64,000 nt of DNA from Paenibacillus sp. FSL R7-0273 (GCF_000758625.1 NZ_CP009283.1:571501-635500), one strand, 5' to 3'; shown: positions 42,858 to 52,724, numbered from the stretch's first letter. The notes: generated from the sequence alone by a model not told the origin. Numbers and translations are program-made.

Positions 42858-44279
42858 ATGGGTAAAGAAACATCCGGTATAGGCGGCAGGCTGCCGGGAG
42901 GATATTCAAAATTGTTTGCAGCCGGACTGGTCAACGGAATCGGTGACCGCTTCAGCAGTGTTGCCATGCTGGCGCTCGTCCTGCAAATGACCGGATCGGG
43001 CATGGCGGTGGGCATCTCCCTGGGTGTCAGGGTGCTGCCTTATCTGTTCATGGCTCCCCTAGGGGGAATGCTGGCAACCCGGCTGCCGCGTAAGGCTATT
43101 ATGATTGCAGTTGATCTGCTGCGGGTGCCGGTTGCGTTATCCTTTTTACTGGTGGACGGAGAAGACCGGCTGTGGCTGCTGTACACAGGCAGCTTCATAA
43201 TGGCTGCGGGAGAGGCCGTTTACAGCCCTGTGCGCAAGTCCTCAATCCCGCTTTTGGCTGACTCATCGGCGCTACTCAGAATAAACGCTCTGGAGCAGCT
43301 GATGAACGGAAGTGTATTGATCCTCGGGGCGTTTACCGGAGGCATTGTATCGCTGTGGTTCGGACCGGAAACTTCATTTATTGTGAATGCATTGTCCTTT
43401 CTTGTGGCAGCTTTGCTGCTGTGGGGGATTCGTTTTCCGCAGACTGGCGGCACAGGGCGGGAGGCGGGGGAGGCAGTCCGTAAGTCTGCGGATACGGGAC
43501 AGGAACCGTTAGAAGCGCAGAATGTGCCGGGAGCGGGAGCGGCCGGAGAGCCACGGGCAGCAGCGCAGCTCACCGGAGGGCGGCTGCAGACGCTAAGGCA
43601 TCTGGCCAAAGGGAGCCTGGTTCTGCAGATTGTAATTGCCTATGAGCTGCTGGTGCCCGTGATTAACGGCTGGGACAATGTGCTGATCAGTGTGTATGCG
43701 GTGCAGGAATTTCATGCCGGAGATGTGGGTGTGGGCGCCTTTTATGCTGCGCTGGGGATCGGCCTCAGCCTCAGCTTTTTTGCAGACAGGCTGCTGAAAA
43801 AGCGGCTGCTGGCAGCCGCATTGGCCGGGCTTATGCTGGAGGGCGTGCTGCTGATGGCAATCAGTACGAGCGGCAGCTTCATACAGGCATTTATGCTGTA
43901 TATTCTGCTTTCCCTGGCTGGAGGCGTGGGCAATGCCTGTCTGGATACGCTGGTGATGCGGGAGACACCCTCCCGGCTGCAGCCGGTGATCTTTGGGATG
44001 CTGTCCGCGGCAAGCGGCACATTGCTGGGCCTTTCCATGCTCGGGGCAGGCTGGATGCTGGATTATGTAGAGCCGAGGCTGCTTGGCTGGGCCGGGGGGG
44101 CCGGGTTCACATTAATTGCGCTGCTGCTGGCCGGATATGCTGCAGTGCGGGGGGGGGATGCTGAGGAAGAGGATGCATTAACGCCAGAGGGATGGAAAGT
44201 AATCGGCAATAAAACAGCCGCCGTGTATTCCGGGAGCTTCCCGGGCGCGGGGGCTGTTTTGTCAGGACGGGGAGGCTGA
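42858..44279 (+). CDS. MFS transporter, EntS/MdfA-like
   Basis: A 473-residue protein with about 12 hydrophobic helices. Motif-like segments are NGIGDRFSSVAML in helix 1, motif A-like GGMLATRLPRKAIM, and GEAVYSPVRKSSIPLLAD, as in the EntS-like exporter branch. A Gly/Ala/Glu-rich linker (about 195-240) separates the halves. The last ~40 codons follow a run of nine Gs (44149-44157) and pass through a terminator hairpin, which is odd. One G more or fewer would end the protein before the hairpin, so the true C-terminus may be shorter. Confidence 0.82.
   Translation: MGKETSGIGGRLPGGYSKLFAAGLVNGIGDRFSSVAMLALVLQMTGSGMAVGISLGVRVLPYLFMAPLGGMLATRLPRKAIMIAVDLLRVPVALSFLLVDGEDRLWLLYTGSFIMAAGEAVYSPVRKSSIPLLADSSALLRINALEQLMNGSVLILGAFTGGIVSLWFGPETSFIVNALSFLVAALLLWGIRFPQTGGTGREAGEAVRKSADTGQEPLEAQNVPGAGAAGEPRAAAQLTGGRLQTLRHLAKGSLVLQIVIAYELLVPVINGWDNVLISVYAVQEFHAGDVGVGAFYAALGIGLSLSFFADRLLKKRLLAAALAGLMLEGVLLMAISTSGSFIQAFMLYILLSLAGGVGNACLDTLVMRETPSRLQPVIFGMLSAASGTLLGLSMLGAGWMLDYVEPRLLGWAGGAGFTLIALLLAGYAAVRGGDAEEEDALTPEGWKVIGNKTAAVYSGSFPGAGAVLSGRGG
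44211..44260. terminator. Strong terminator inside the 3' end of the MFS frame
   Basis: AAAACAGCC and GGCTGTTTT arms, with the inner stem CCGGGA-GCT-TCCCGG. It lies 19-68 bases before the MFS stop codon and can also end the convergent dedA transcript. Confidence 0.75.
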
Positions 44280-44280
44280 G

Positions 44281-44949
44281 CTAACGTTCTTTGGACGTTT
44301 CTTTCAGCTTGGCTTTCAGCTTAAGCTCCGGCTTACGGCGCAGCAGATGGAGGGCGAGAAAGCGCCGGTAGCGGAATACGGCAATCAGTGCGGCAAGGGC
44401 GGCGACACCGCTGACAATCCAGAGGGCATAAACCTCGAACAGGTGAAAGATGCCCATCCATTGCGGACCGAAAACTCTGCCGATGCCCAGAAACAGGATG
44501 ACCCAGATCAGAGCACCGCCATAGGCGTACATTGCGAATTTACGGAAGGGCAGCGCGGTAATGCCGGCGAAATAGCCGGTGAAATGCCGGACCCCCGGAA
44601 TAAAATAGCCGATAGAAATCAGAAAGCTGCCATACCGCTCGAACCAGCGCTGTGTTTTGTCCAGCTTGGCCGGCGAGAACAGAAACCATTTGCCGTAGCG
44701 CTGGATAAAGGGCAGGCCTGCCTTCAGCCCGATAAAGTAAGTGATCGTCATCCCCGCAGTTGTTCCGGCAAAAGCCACCACAACCAGCGTCAAAAAATCC
44801 AGTCTTCCGGTATAGGAGAGAAATCCCGCAAACGCCATCGTCGTTTCTCCCGGAAAGGGCAGCGCTATAAATTCCAGAAGAAGCCCGAAGAACAGCACAT
44901 TATAGCCATATTCGGCGAACAGCTCCTGTATCCACTTCAGCATTTCCAT
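44281..44949 (-). CDS. DedA family membrane protein
   Basis: A 222-residue VTT/SNARE-associated domain protein with about five membrane segments. The conserved LEFIALPFPGETTMAFAGFLSY start (with the acidic and Pro residues of the re-entrant loop) and the FSPAKLDKTQRWFERYG...FIPGVRHFTGYFAGI segment with the key Arg residues are seen. DedA proteins recycle undecaprenyl phosphate or other lipids across the membrane and support envelope homeostasis. The start at 44949 has GGAGAG upstream. A very basic C-terminal tail is present. Confidence 0.9.
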   Translation of the reverse strand: MEMLKWIQELFAEYGYNVLFFGLLLEFIALPFPGETTMAFAGFLSYTGRLDFLTLVVVAFAGTTAGMTITYFIGLKAGLPFIQRYGKWFLFSPAKLDKTQRWFERYGSFLISIGYFIPGVRHFTGYFAGITALPFRKFAMYAYGGALIWVILFLGIGRVFGPQWMGIFHLFEVYALWIVSGVAALAALIAVFRYRRFLALHLLRRKPELKLKAKLKETSKER

Positions 44950-45061
44950 AATAAAGTCACTCTCCAAAGGCAATGCGCCTAATTCTATTTCAAAGCTTGT
45001 CTTCATACAATCTACCAATCAGATGGTGTCGTAAGCCAATAGAATGCTGGAGGTAGAGAAG

Positions 45062-46480
45062 ATGAAGGGTAGCAAAAGAACCCGTATCCGCCGGATTGCC
45101 GTCCGCGGGTTGCTCACTATGGCTGTTGCAGTAACGGTTTTGGCCGGTTTAGGAGTCATACAGTCTCTGATTGAACGGAAAGAGGGTTCTCAGCAGGCCT
45201 TGGCTGCTGCGCCTGTACCTCTTAAGAATAAACTTCCGGCTGGCGCGGCGCAAGATAGGGCGACTCCGGCTGTAACCCAGAATAGTATTGCCCAAGATGT
45301 CCGTAGGGAGACGGTGTCCTCCGTCAAGGGCACGGTTATAGCTGCACAGCAGAATGGGACCAATGCGGCAGCAGCCGCTGCTGCGGTGCAAAAGACCGAG
45401 CAAAAGAAAGAGCAAAAGTCAGGCCAGAAGACGGTTTATCTAACCTTTGATGACGGTCCCAGCAATGTAACGCCCGCTGTGCTTAAGGTGCTGCGCAAGG
45501 AGAACGTAAAGGCGACTTTTTTTGTGCTGGGACAGCAGGCCGCAAGTCATCCTGAGCTGATTAACACGATTTGGGAGCAGGGGCATGCTATCGGTAATCA
45601 TACCTATAATCATAATTATAAGGAGCTGTACAGCGGCTTCACGGCCTTCTGGAAGCAGATCAAGCAGACCGAGGAGGTGCTGCGGGAGATAACCGGCATC
45701 CGTCCCCGGCTGGTGCGTGCTCCCGGCGGAACCTACGGGCACTTTGATGCTACTTACTTTGAGCTGCTAAAAGAGGCGGGCTATTCTGTCGTGGACTGGA
45801 ACGTGGACAGCGGAGACTCCAGGCGCAAGGGTGTACCGGCGGCAGAAATCCTGCAGGAGTCGGTGTCCTCGCAGGCGGAACAGGTCATTCTGCTGCTCCA
45901 TGACGGGGCCGGGCATGCGGAAAGCGCCAAGGCTCTCCCGCAGATCATCTCCCGGTATAAGGCTGCCGGATACCGGTTTGGTGTTCTGGATGCAGCACAG
46001 GAGCCGGTGCAATTCAGAGTGTCTGCCAACGCACAGACAGCAGGAAGGAATACACCGTCCGAAGCTTGGATAGCATCGAATATTTTACCGAATGCGGATC
46101 TGTTCGGCCCGGGCAAGCCGCTTATTCTGGAAGTGGGCAAGCAGGAGATAAAGCTGGATCCCGGTGAGTTTAAAATCAGCAAAGGCCAGTATAAGGTTCC
46201 GCTGCGTGCAGTTATTGAGCGCCTGGGCGGCAGGGTAGGCTGGGATACGGCCAGCCGGAGCGGAAGCGTCTGGTGGAACGGGCGTGAGGTTAGGGCTGAT
46301 GCGGGCAATCAACGCCTGACCCTGGTCTCGGATGACGGTACCCTCATAACGAGAAAGTCGGATGTGGAGCTGATCGGCTCCTCCCTGTGGCTTCCCTTGC
46401 GCGACCTGCTGGAAGAGGCGGGGCACCCGCTGCTGGAGGTTAAGGTAACGGCGGCGGAGCGCCGGATAAAAGCGCTTTAA
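45062..46480 (+). CDS. Exported polysaccharide deacetylase with copper-amine-oxidase-N-like domain
   Basis: A 472-residue protein with a basic start, one N-terminal membrane helix or uncleaved signal (about 12-36), an Ala/Gln/Lys-rich linker, then a NodB domain (about 125-310): VYLTFDDGPS (metal Asp), GNHTYNHNY (metal His pair) and RAPGGTYG. Such enzymes de-N-acetylate peptidoglycan or chitin-like glycans. Residues about 355-472 resemble the copper-amine-oxidase N-terminal domain seen in the SGNH hydrolase at 29.5 kb. The ATG chosen follows GGAGG by eight bases; one six codons earlier overlaps that site. Confidence 0.88.
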   Translation: MKGSKRTRIRRIAVRGLLTMAVAVTVLAGLGVIQSLIERKEGSQQALAAAPVPLKNKLPAGAAQDRATPAVTQNSIAQDVRRETVSSVKGTVIAAQQNGTNAAAAAAAVQKTEQKKEQKSGQKTVYLTFDDGPSNVTPAVLKVLRKENVKATFFVLGQQAASHPELINTIWEQGHAIGNHTYNHNYKELYSGFTAFWKQIKQTEEVLREITGIRPRLVRAPGGTYGHFDATYFELLKEAGYSVVDWNVDSGDSRRKGVPAAEILQESVSSQAEQVILLLHDGAGHAESAKALPQIISRYKAAGYRFGVLDAAQEPVQFRVSANAQTAGRNTPSEAWIASNILPNADLFGPGKPLILEVGKQEIKLDPGEFKISKGQYKVPLRAVIERLGGRVGWDTASRSGSVWWNGREVRADAGNQRLTLVSDDGTLITRKSDVELIGSSLWLPLRDLLEEAGHPLLEVKVTAAERRIKAL

Positions 46481-46552
46481 GCCGGGCGTGATACAGGCAT
46501 GAAGGGGATATTTAGGGTTTGGGTGCTCTTGTTCGTGGCAAGAATAGACAGT

Positions 46553-46587
46553 AGTAGGCTCTTGCGTACAAGCTACTTTGCGTACAG
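46553..46587. other. Hairpin and direct repeat upstream of the DUF58 gene
   Basis: AGTAG-CTTG-cgta-CAAG-CTACT can fold as a bulged hairpin; TTGCGTACA occurs twice (46562-46570, 46579-46587). It lies in the leader, 40-70 bases before the start codon. No known RNA family recognised. Confidence 0.4.
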
Positions 46588-46623
46588 CGGAGCTAGTCTA
46601 TGCCCACAAAGGGAGAATGCCAT

Positions 46624-48039
46624 TTGTCCTCTTCATCATTAATCAATCAGCAAACAACGGAAAAGGGGGAGCTGCCTGAGCGCTCGCCGGACGTGACGGG
46701 GCTGCTTTTTCGCAGGGGCCGCAGCATGGCGGCGGAGTGGATACGGATGCTGGCGGTTACCCTTCTGCTTGGCGGCCTGTATATCTGGAGAGGCGGGGCT
46801 TCGCTGCTGTTCCTGCTGACGGTATGCGGGCTGCTGATGGCCGGCGGCTTTCTGCTGCAGGCTTTTGGACCACGGCGGTTCCGGATCACCCGCAGTATTA
46901 CACCGGTGCGCCCGGTAGCGGGAGACAGTCTGCTGGTGGAGGTGCAGGTCAGCTTTGCTGCCAGGCTCCCGCTGCCTTGGATGATCATCACCGATTATTG
47001 GGGCGGCAGCTGGCACCGGGAGCTGCTGTTTCCAGGCTTCCGGCGTTCCTTCCGGTATTCCTACAGGCTCCACGAGCTGCCCCGCGGTGTTTATCAGCTG
47101 CACGGCAGCCGCATTACATGGGGAGATCCGGCGGGGCTGTTTACGGGGGAAAGCCGGCTTGAGGGACAGGATAGCCTGAAGGTGCTCCCGAGACCCCTCT
47201 TTATCGGTACAGACCGGCCGGAGAGCGGCAGACACACCGGTGATGTCCTGGTGCGACGGGGCCGGGGGAGCAGCGAGGCTGCGGATATCCGTAATTATAT
47301 GCCGGGTGATCCGCTGAACCGTATCCACTGGAAGAGCAGCGCCAGCAAAGGAATGCTGCAGAGCCGGGTGCCTGAGAAGGAAGAGGCCCGCATGTCCTGT
47401 ATTGTGCTGGCTAACAGTGCCGAAGATTATGAAGTTCCATTCAGCTCCCTGTCTCCGCGCAGCCGGCGGAATCATTCGGAGCCGGCCTTCGAACGGGCTG
47501 TATCCGCGGCAATGGGGCTGATGCTCTATGCTGAGCGCAGCGGCGCTTATGTGCAGCTGTTCACCGGAGGCTGGCCTGAGGGCATGGCCAGACATGAAGG
47601 GCTCGGCAAAATTCCCGGCAGAGTGCAGGAGCTGCTTACCGAGATCAGGCCCGGGGGGACAAGAAGCCTAAGCCGGCTGCTGGAGGATGCTTCACAGCAA
47701 TGGATTCCCGGCATGACGGTAGCCGTCATTACGGGAAGGCTGGAGGAGGAGGCGGCCCGGGTGATTGCCCGGTTTCTGGTGCAGGGAGTGAAGGTAGAGC
47801 TGTACTACGTGTGGGATCAGGCTGCTCCTCTTCCAGGCGGCGCAGCGGCAGCAAAGCTGCAGAGCCCGGCTGCAGCTGACCGCAGGCCGGGTGAATGCAA
47901 GCCGCGGACAGCCGGAACTGTCAGCGCCAGCCTGGCCCGGCTCGGTGCGAGGGTATACTGTCTGGATTATCCGGATGCGTCAGAACGGAACAAGGAGGCG
48001 GAGGCTCATGAATTTCCGGGGAGACCCACAATGGGATAG
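46624..48039 (+). CDS. DUF58 domain-containing membrane protein
   Basis: A 471-residue protein. It has two membrane helices near residues 38-75 (LAVTLLLGGLYIWRGGASLLFLLTVCGLLMAGGFLL), an immunoglobulin-like region, then the DUF58 core RNYMPGDPLNRIHWKSSASKGMLQSR, a vWA-like fold. DUF58 proteins usually sit between a MoxR AAA ATPase and a transglutaminase protein; here the transglutaminase follows but no moxR precedes. The start is TTG with AAAGGGAG eight bases upstream; an ATG eight codons earlier is less likely. It overlaps the next gene by 32 bases. Confidence 0.88.
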   Translation: MSSSSLINQQTTEKGELPERSPDVTGLLFRRGRSMAAEWIRMLAVTLLLGGLYIWRGGASLLFLLTVCGLLMAGGFLLQAFGPRRFRITRSITPVRPVAGDSLLVEVQVSFAARLPLPWMIITDYWGGSWHRELLFPGFRRSFRYSYRLHELPRGVYQLHGSRITWGDPAGLFTGESRLEGQDSLKVLPRPLFIGTDRPESGRHTGDVLVRRGRGSSEAADIRNYMPGDPLNRIHWKSSASKGMLQSRVPEKEEARMSCIVLANSAEDYEVPFSSLSPRSRRNHSEPAFERAVSAAMGLMLYAERSGAYVQLFTGGWPEGMARHEGLGKIPGRVQELLTEIRPGGTRSLSRLLEDASQQWIPGMTVAVITGRLEEEAARVIARFLVQGVKVELYYVWDQAAPLPGGAAAAKLQSPAAADRRPGECKPRTAGTVSASLARLGARVYCLDYPDASERNKEAEAHEFPGRPTMG

Positions 48040-50413
48040 TCCGCCGGAAGGCAAGGGAGCTGGCGCCCCTTCTTCCATTTCAGGGAGGGACAGCCTGATT
48101 CCTCAGAACCCGCCTGTACGCATATACCGGCAAGACGCAGAGCAAGCAGAGAACAGTGAGACAGACAGCGGGGCCGGGGCCCCACTGTATTACCGTCTGC
48201 TGTTCTCTTTGGCTATTATGGGGATCTTTATCAGCTGGCTGATGCCGCTGCAGCAGTCAGTGCCGGCGCCTGAGACGGCAGAGCTGCTGGAGCTTCTGAT
48301 GCTTGCGGCAGGGGCACTGCTCCTGTGGGGCAGCTTCCGGGCTCCTGCAGTCATACAATTCGGGCTGCAGTCTGCAATGATCGGGCTGACCTGGTATTGG
48401 GCTTGTGACCGGAATGAAGGACCCGACTGGGTCAGGGCGTATGTGTCAGGGATTCCGCTGGATGCCGCGAGGCTTGTTACAGGCCGGGTATCGGAGCTGA
48501 GCGAGGACAGCCGCCTGCTTATCCTTATACTGGGCTGGGGGCTGCTGGTTGCCTCTGTGCAGCAGCTCGCACTGTACCGGGGGAGCACCTCGCTCTTTAC
48601 AGCGGTAACCGCCGGCTATCTGCTTGTGCTCGATATTGCCTTTGGAATCAGTACTACCCGCTATGTAATGACTGCCTCCCTGCTTATTCTCTGGATGCAC
48701 GGGCTGACCGGCCTGCAGCGGCTCAAAGAGTATTCAGGGCAGCGCAGCCTGCCGTATTACCGCTGGGCCGGCTTTTCCCTTCTTACTGCTGTTCTGCTGG
48801 TGGCAGCGGCGGTGACGGGCAGCATGCTGTACGGGGCGCGTCCGGCCGGTCAGCTCAACCTGCGGCCGGTCATGGAGCGGCTGGAGCACTTGGCGGATAA
48901 GGCCTCAAGCAGTGCGGAGGAAGCCGGGTCCGGCAATGCCGGTACAACAGGCTACGGGACCGGGGAAGGCGAGCTTGGCGCACCGCTGACGCCCGGTACT
49001 GCACCTGTCTTTACCGCTTCCGTAAGCCGGCCGGTGTACTGGAGGGGCGAGAGCCTGGCCTATTATGACGGCCGCCGCTGGATCCGGGAAGGGATTATGT
49101 ATGAGCCGCTCAGCCTGACAGGACTTCCCTCGGAGGAAATGGCCGGGGAGCTTGCGGCTGCCGGGCCGGACAGCAGCCGGATACTGAAGCAGCGGATAGA
49201 GCTTGCTGAGCCTGCTTCCGGCGGACTGCCGCTTTTCAGCGCGGGGGCGGTAGCCGATGTAAGCCGGGTGGAGCTTGCAGACGGGAGCAAGCTTGGCTAT
49301 GTGCTGGCGGATCCGCAGAAAAGCCGCCTCCGCCTGCCCGAATCCTCCGGCTCCGCTGCAATTACGGCTTATGAAGTGGAATCATTGCTGCCGGAGAATA
49401 ATCCGGCGGTACTGGGCAGCCTGGGGATGGAAGATCCCCGCGAAATTTCCGGCCAGTATCTGCAGCTGCCGGCCGCGCTTCCCGGACGGGTTAGCGCACT
49501 TTCCGCCGAGCTTACTGCGGGGGCCGTGAACAGGTATGCTGCCGTTGCTGCTGTCCAGAGCTATCTCCGCAGCTCCTATCCGTATACGCTGGATACCCGG
49601 ATTCCGCCGGGGGCTACGGATTTTGTGGATGATTTCCTGTTTACCGCGAAGCAGGGCTACTGCGTCCACTTCGCTTCGGCGATGACCGTCCTGCTGCGCA
49701 GCAGCGGCATCCCGGCCCGGTACGTGCAGGGCTACGGGCCGGGCACTCCCGAGCGCGGCGGCACCCGGCCTGCGCGCTTTCTTGTCACCCAGGCGGATGC
49801 CCACGCCTGGGTGGAGGTCTACTTCCCCGGCGCGGGCTGGGTGCCCTTCGACCCCACGCCGGGGACGGCCTTCGCCGCCGCAGGCCCGGCGGCGGCTGAT
49901 GCAGCGGCGCTGGCCCCCGCGCCGCAGGAGGCGTCCGCGCGCAGCGCCGCGGACGCCCTGCCCGCCCTGCCGCAGGCGGGCGGAACCCCGGCGCCGCCCG
50001 CTGCCGCGGCGGCGCTGGGGCTCGCCGCCGCCTGGCGCTGGCGGCGGAGCCTGGCCCTGCTGCCGGCGGCGCTGCGCGGCGGCAGCAGGGGCCGTGAGCG
50101 GCAGCTGCGCGCAGCCGCGCTGGCCTGGCGGGGCCTGGCGGCGCGGTACGGCCCGCCGCCGCCAGGCGTGACGGCCAGGGAGTACGCAGCCTCCCTGGCC
50201 ATCGGGGACGCGCGGCTGCGCACCGCGGTCCGGCAGTTCGTACGCCAGTGGGAGGCCCTGGCGTACGGCACTCCCGTCCCGCCTGCGCCCGCCGCCCGCG
50301 AGGAGGCGTCCGTCCCGCCTGCGCCCGCCGTCCGCGAGGAGCCGTCCGATCCGCCCGAGAGCCCAGCCGCCTTCATCAGCCTGTGCCTGACCATTTCCTT
50401 CCGGCTGGCCTGA
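48008..50413 (+). CDS. TgpA-like membrane transglutaminase-domain protein
   Basis: An 801-residue protein. The N-terminal half has about six membrane helices (residues 60-275), then an extracellular stretch and a transglutaminase core (about 520-620). Its catalytic Cys is in [30 protein letters not shown], the His in [15 protein letters not shown] and the Asp in PFDPTPG. An Ala/Pro-rich segment of very high GC (49.86-50.35 kb) and a C-terminal DUF4129-like tail follow, with a weak membrane segment between. It may cross-link or cleave surface proteins. AAGGAGG precedes the ATG. Translation is coupled to the DUF58 gene. Confidence 0.87.
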   Translation: MNFRGDPQWDSPPEGKGAGAPSSISGRDSLIPQNPPVRIYRQDAEQAENSETDSGAGAPLYYRLLFSLAIMGIFISWLMPLQQSVPAPETAELLELLMLAAGALLLWGSFRAPAVIQFGLQSAMIGLTWYWACDRNEGPDWVRAYVSGIPLDAARLVTGRVSELSEDSRLLILILGWGLLVASVQQLALYRGSTSLFTAVTAGYLLVLDIAFGISTTRYVMTASLLILWMHGLTGLQRLKEYSGQRSLPYYRWAGFSLLTAVLLVAAAVTGSMLYGARPAGQLNLRPVMERLEHLADKASSSAEEAGSGNAGTTGYGTGEGELGAPLTPGTAPVFTASVSRPVYWRGESLAYYDGRRWIREGIMYEPLSLTGLPSEEMAGELAAAGPDSSRILKQRIELAEPASGGLPLFSAGAVADVSRVELADGSKLGYVLADPQKSRLRLPESSGSAAITAYEVESLLPENNPAVLGSLGMEDPREISGQYLQLPAALPGRVSALSAELTAGAVNRYAAVAAVQSYLRSSYPYTLDTRIPPGATDFVDDFLFTAKQGYCVHFASAMTVLLRSSGIPARYVQGYGPGTPERGGTRPARFLVTQADAHAWVEVYFPGAGWVPFDPTPGTAFAAAGPAAADAAALAPAPQEASARSAADALPALPQAGGTPAPPAAAAALGLAAAWRWRRSLALLPAALRGGSRGRERQLRAAALAWRGLAARYGPPPPGVTAREYAASLAIGDARLRTAVRQFVRQWEALAYGTPVPPAPAAREEASVPPAPAVREEPSDPPESPAAFISLCLTISFRLA

Positions 50414-50465
50414 GCAGAGGCGGAAATGGTCAGCTTTTCCAACAGGTTTTCAGGGATATCCGCTG

Positions 50466-50498
50466 AAGTCCGGCTTCCTTGAGGAGCCGGGCTTTTCT
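50466..50498 (+). terminator. Terminator of the DUF58-transglutaminase operon
   Basis: AAG-CCGGCT-C and G-AGCCGG-CTT arms around CTTGA, followed by a short T-run. Confidence 0.75.
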
Positions 50499-50534
50499 GG
50501 TCCAAAAGCTTACAAATTGCCAGTCCGCCTTTCC

Positions 50535-50564
50535 TTGACGGTAAGAATTAACCATGAGTATAAT
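50535..50564 (+). promoter_or_regulatory. Promoter of guaA
   Basis: TTGACG and TATAAT with an 18-base spacer, 28 bases before the guaA ATG. The leader is too short for a riboswitch. Confidence 0.75.
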
Positions 50565-50591
50565 GAATCCAATAATCAAGGGAGGCACGTA

Positions 50592-52130
50592 ATGAACAAG
50601 CCAAATGAAATAATCGTCGTTCTCGATTTTGGAGGACAATATAACCAACTTATCGCGCGCAGAATTCGGGACCTGGGGGTATACAGCGAGCTTCTGCCGT
50701 ACAATACGCCAGTAGAGAAGATTAAAGAGCTTTCACCAAAGGGGATTGTTTTCTCCGGCGGTCCAAGCAGTGTGTATGCTGAGGATGCACCGCATGTAGA
50801 TCCGGCTGTGTATGAGCTTGGCCTGCCCATTTTCGGGATTTGCTACGGAATGCAGCTTATGGCGCAGCAGCAGGGCGGCAAGGTGGAACGCGCAGCCAAG
50901 CGCGAATACGGCAAAGCGGACGTAGACTTCCAGCCGGGCTCTGTGCTTGCAGCAGGTCTTGACGGTAGCCAAACCGTATGGATGAGCCACGGGGACCACG
51001 TAGTTGAGCTTCCGGGCGGCTTTAAGCTGGATGCCGGCACCGAGAGTGCTCCGATTGCGGCAATGAGCAATGACGAGAAGAAGTTCTATGCGGTACAGTT
51101 CCATCCGGAAGTACGCCACTCCGTGAACGGCAACGAGATGATTTCGAACTTCCTGTACGAGGTGTGCGGCTGCGACGGCAACTGGACAATGGAATCGTTC
51201 ATCGAGGATGCAATCAAGGATATCCGTGACAAGGTCGGCGACAAAAATGTCCTCTGCGCACTAAGCGGCGGCGTGGACTCCTCCGTTGTAGCTATGCTGA
51301 TTCACCGGGCGATCGGCGATCAGCTGACCTGTATGTTTATCGACCACGGCCTGCTCCGCAAAGGTGAAGCCGAGAGCGTAATGGAGACCTTTGTCGGCAA
51401 ATTTGATATTAACGTGATCAAGATTGATGCACGCGACCGATTCCTCGGCAAGCTGGCCGGCGTGTCCGATCCTGAGCAAAAGCGCAAAATCATCGGTAAC
51501 GAATTCATCTACTGCTTCGACGAAGAGTCGGCCAAGCTGGGTGATTTCGCCTTCCTGGCTCAAGGTACGCTGTACACCGATATCGTAGAGAGCGGAACAG
51601 CAACAGCACAGACCATCAAATCGCATCACAATGTCGGCGGACTGCCGGAGGACATGAAGTTCAGCCTGATCGAGCCGCTGAATACCTTGTTCAAGGACGA
51701 AGTCCGCAAGCTTGGCGAAGAGCTGGGCATGCCGCATGCGATCGTATGGCGTCAGCCTTTCCCTGGTCCCGGACTTGCTATCCGTGTGCTGGGTGAGGTT
51801 ACCGAAGAGAAGCTGCAGATCGTTCGTGATTCTGACTACATTCTGCGCGAGGAAATCGCCAAAGCCGGTCTGGACCGCGAAATCTGGCAGTACTTTACCG
51901 CACTCCCGAACATGAAGAGCGTGGGTGTAATGGGGGATGAGCGTACTTATTCCTACACCGTAGGCATCCGTGCCGTTACATCCATCGACGGAATGACCGC
52001 AGACTGGGCACGTATCCCATGGGATGTGCTCGAGAAAATCTCCGTCCGCATCGTCAACGAAGTCGACAACGTTAACCGTATCGTCTACGACGTAACCTCC
52101 AAGCCGCCAGCGACTATCGAGTGGGAATAG
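50592..52130 (+). CDS. guaA: GMP synthase (glutamine-hydrolysing)
   Basis: Aminates XMP to GMP. The 512-residue protein has the class I glutamine amidotransferase domain ([17 protein letters not shown], catalytic Cys in [10 protein letters not shown], His and Glu in QFHPEVRHS), then the PP-loop ATPase domain ([14 protein letters not shown]) and the dimerisation domain ([14 protein letters not shown], end [11 protein letters not shown]). The start at 50592 follows GGGAGG; the open frame upstream covers the promoter. pbuG, a purine permease gene, lies 1.3 kb downstream, so purine genes cluster here. Confidence 0.97.
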   Translation: MNKPNEIIVVLDFGGQYNQLIARRIRDLGVYSELLPYNTPVEKIKELSPKGIVFSGGPSSVYAEDAPHVDPAVYELGLPIFGICYGMQLMAQQQGGKVERAAKREYGKADVDFQPGSVLAAGLDGSQTVWMSHGDHVVELPGGFKLDAGTESAPIAAMSNDEKKFYAVQFHPEVRHSVNGNEMISNFLYEVCGCDGNWTMESFIEDAIKDIRDKVGDKNVLCALSGGVDSSVVAMLIHRAIGDQLTCMFIDHGLLRKGEAESVMETFVGKFDINVIKIDARDRFLGKLAGVSDPEQKRKIIGNEFIYCFDEESAKLGDFAFLAQGTLYTDIVESGTATAQTIKSHHNVGGLPEDMKFSLIEPLNTLFKDEVRKLGEELGMPHAIVWRQPFPGPGLAIRVLGEVTEEKLQIVRDSDYILREEIAKAGLDREIWQYFTALPNMKSVGVMGDERTYSYTVGIRAVTSIDGMTADWARIPWDVLEKISVRIVNEVDNVNRIVYDVTSKPPATIEWE

Positions 52131-52148
52131 TAAGCAATTTAGAAAATA

Positions 52149-52197
52149 CAAACTCTCTTCAGTCTGCGCTCTGCAGATTGAAGAGAGTTTTTTTTAC
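52149..52197. terminator. Terminator of guaA
   Basis: AAACTCTCTTCA-TCTGC pairs with GCAGA-TGAAGAGAGTTT, with eight Ts after it. Confidence 0.9.
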
Positions 52198-52205
52198 GGC
52201 TGTTT

Positions 52206-52724
52206 TCAGCCCTTTTCCTTGAACATTTTTATATTTCTTTTCTGAAGAAAGTATGTACATATCCCAAAGGCTGCACCGGCAAGGAGCCAGATAAGAATGG
52301 GGACCAGCTGGATATCCAGCTTCTCACCGGCCAGAGTCGGCAGGAGAAACTCCATTAGAACCAGCATGGTCAAGCCAAACTGGGCGCCTGCGAAGATGAA
52401 CTTCTTCTTCAAGGCCTTAACCGTTTGTTCATAATCCGCTTCTGCGTCATACTCCGTTTCCGCAATTCCCGTTTTTCTGAGCCTGATATGAATGTAGTAG
52501 GCTAAAAACTGGTTCACCATAAATAAGGCGATAGTGCCAAATGTAAAAGTATGATTTATCGTATCGGCTATCAGGCTGATCAGCATAAGACCGGTCGTCA
52601 GATAGAAGGCATACATACAGGCGCCGGCAAGGATCTTATAGATCTCCCCCTGCTGATATTCATCTCTCTCCTCCAAATAGCCGATAAAGGGCTTCAGCAT
52701 TCTTTTCTCCAAATGGTTCAGCAT
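52206..52724 (-). CDS. Small four-helix membrane protein paired with an Xre regulator
   Basis: A 172-residue membrane protein. It begins with a charged segment (LEKRMLKPFIGYLEERDEYQQGEIYKILAGAC) and has four hydrophobic helices at about 35-55, 65-80, 112-130 and 140-158, with a basic end. It resembles DUF3278-type proteins, which also sit beside a small Xre regulator, but I am not certain of the family. Function unknown. GGGAGG precedes the ATG. The start overlaps the end of the regulator gene by seven bases, so the pair is a translationally coupled operon. Confidence 0.75.
   Translation of the reverse strand: MLNHLEKRMLKPFIGYLEERDEYQQGEIYKILAGACMYAFYLTTGLMLISLIADTINHTFTFGTIALFMVNQFLAYYIHIRLRKTGIAETEYDAEADYEQTVKALKKKFIFAGAQFGLTMLVLMEFLLPTLAGEKLDIQLVPILIWLLAGAAFGICTYFLQKRNIKMFKEKG

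Noticed and set aside
46490..46620. T-box or other tRNA-sensing leader before the DUF58 gene
   Set aside because: No T-box motif (GGTGGNACCGCG) and no terminator after the hairpin.
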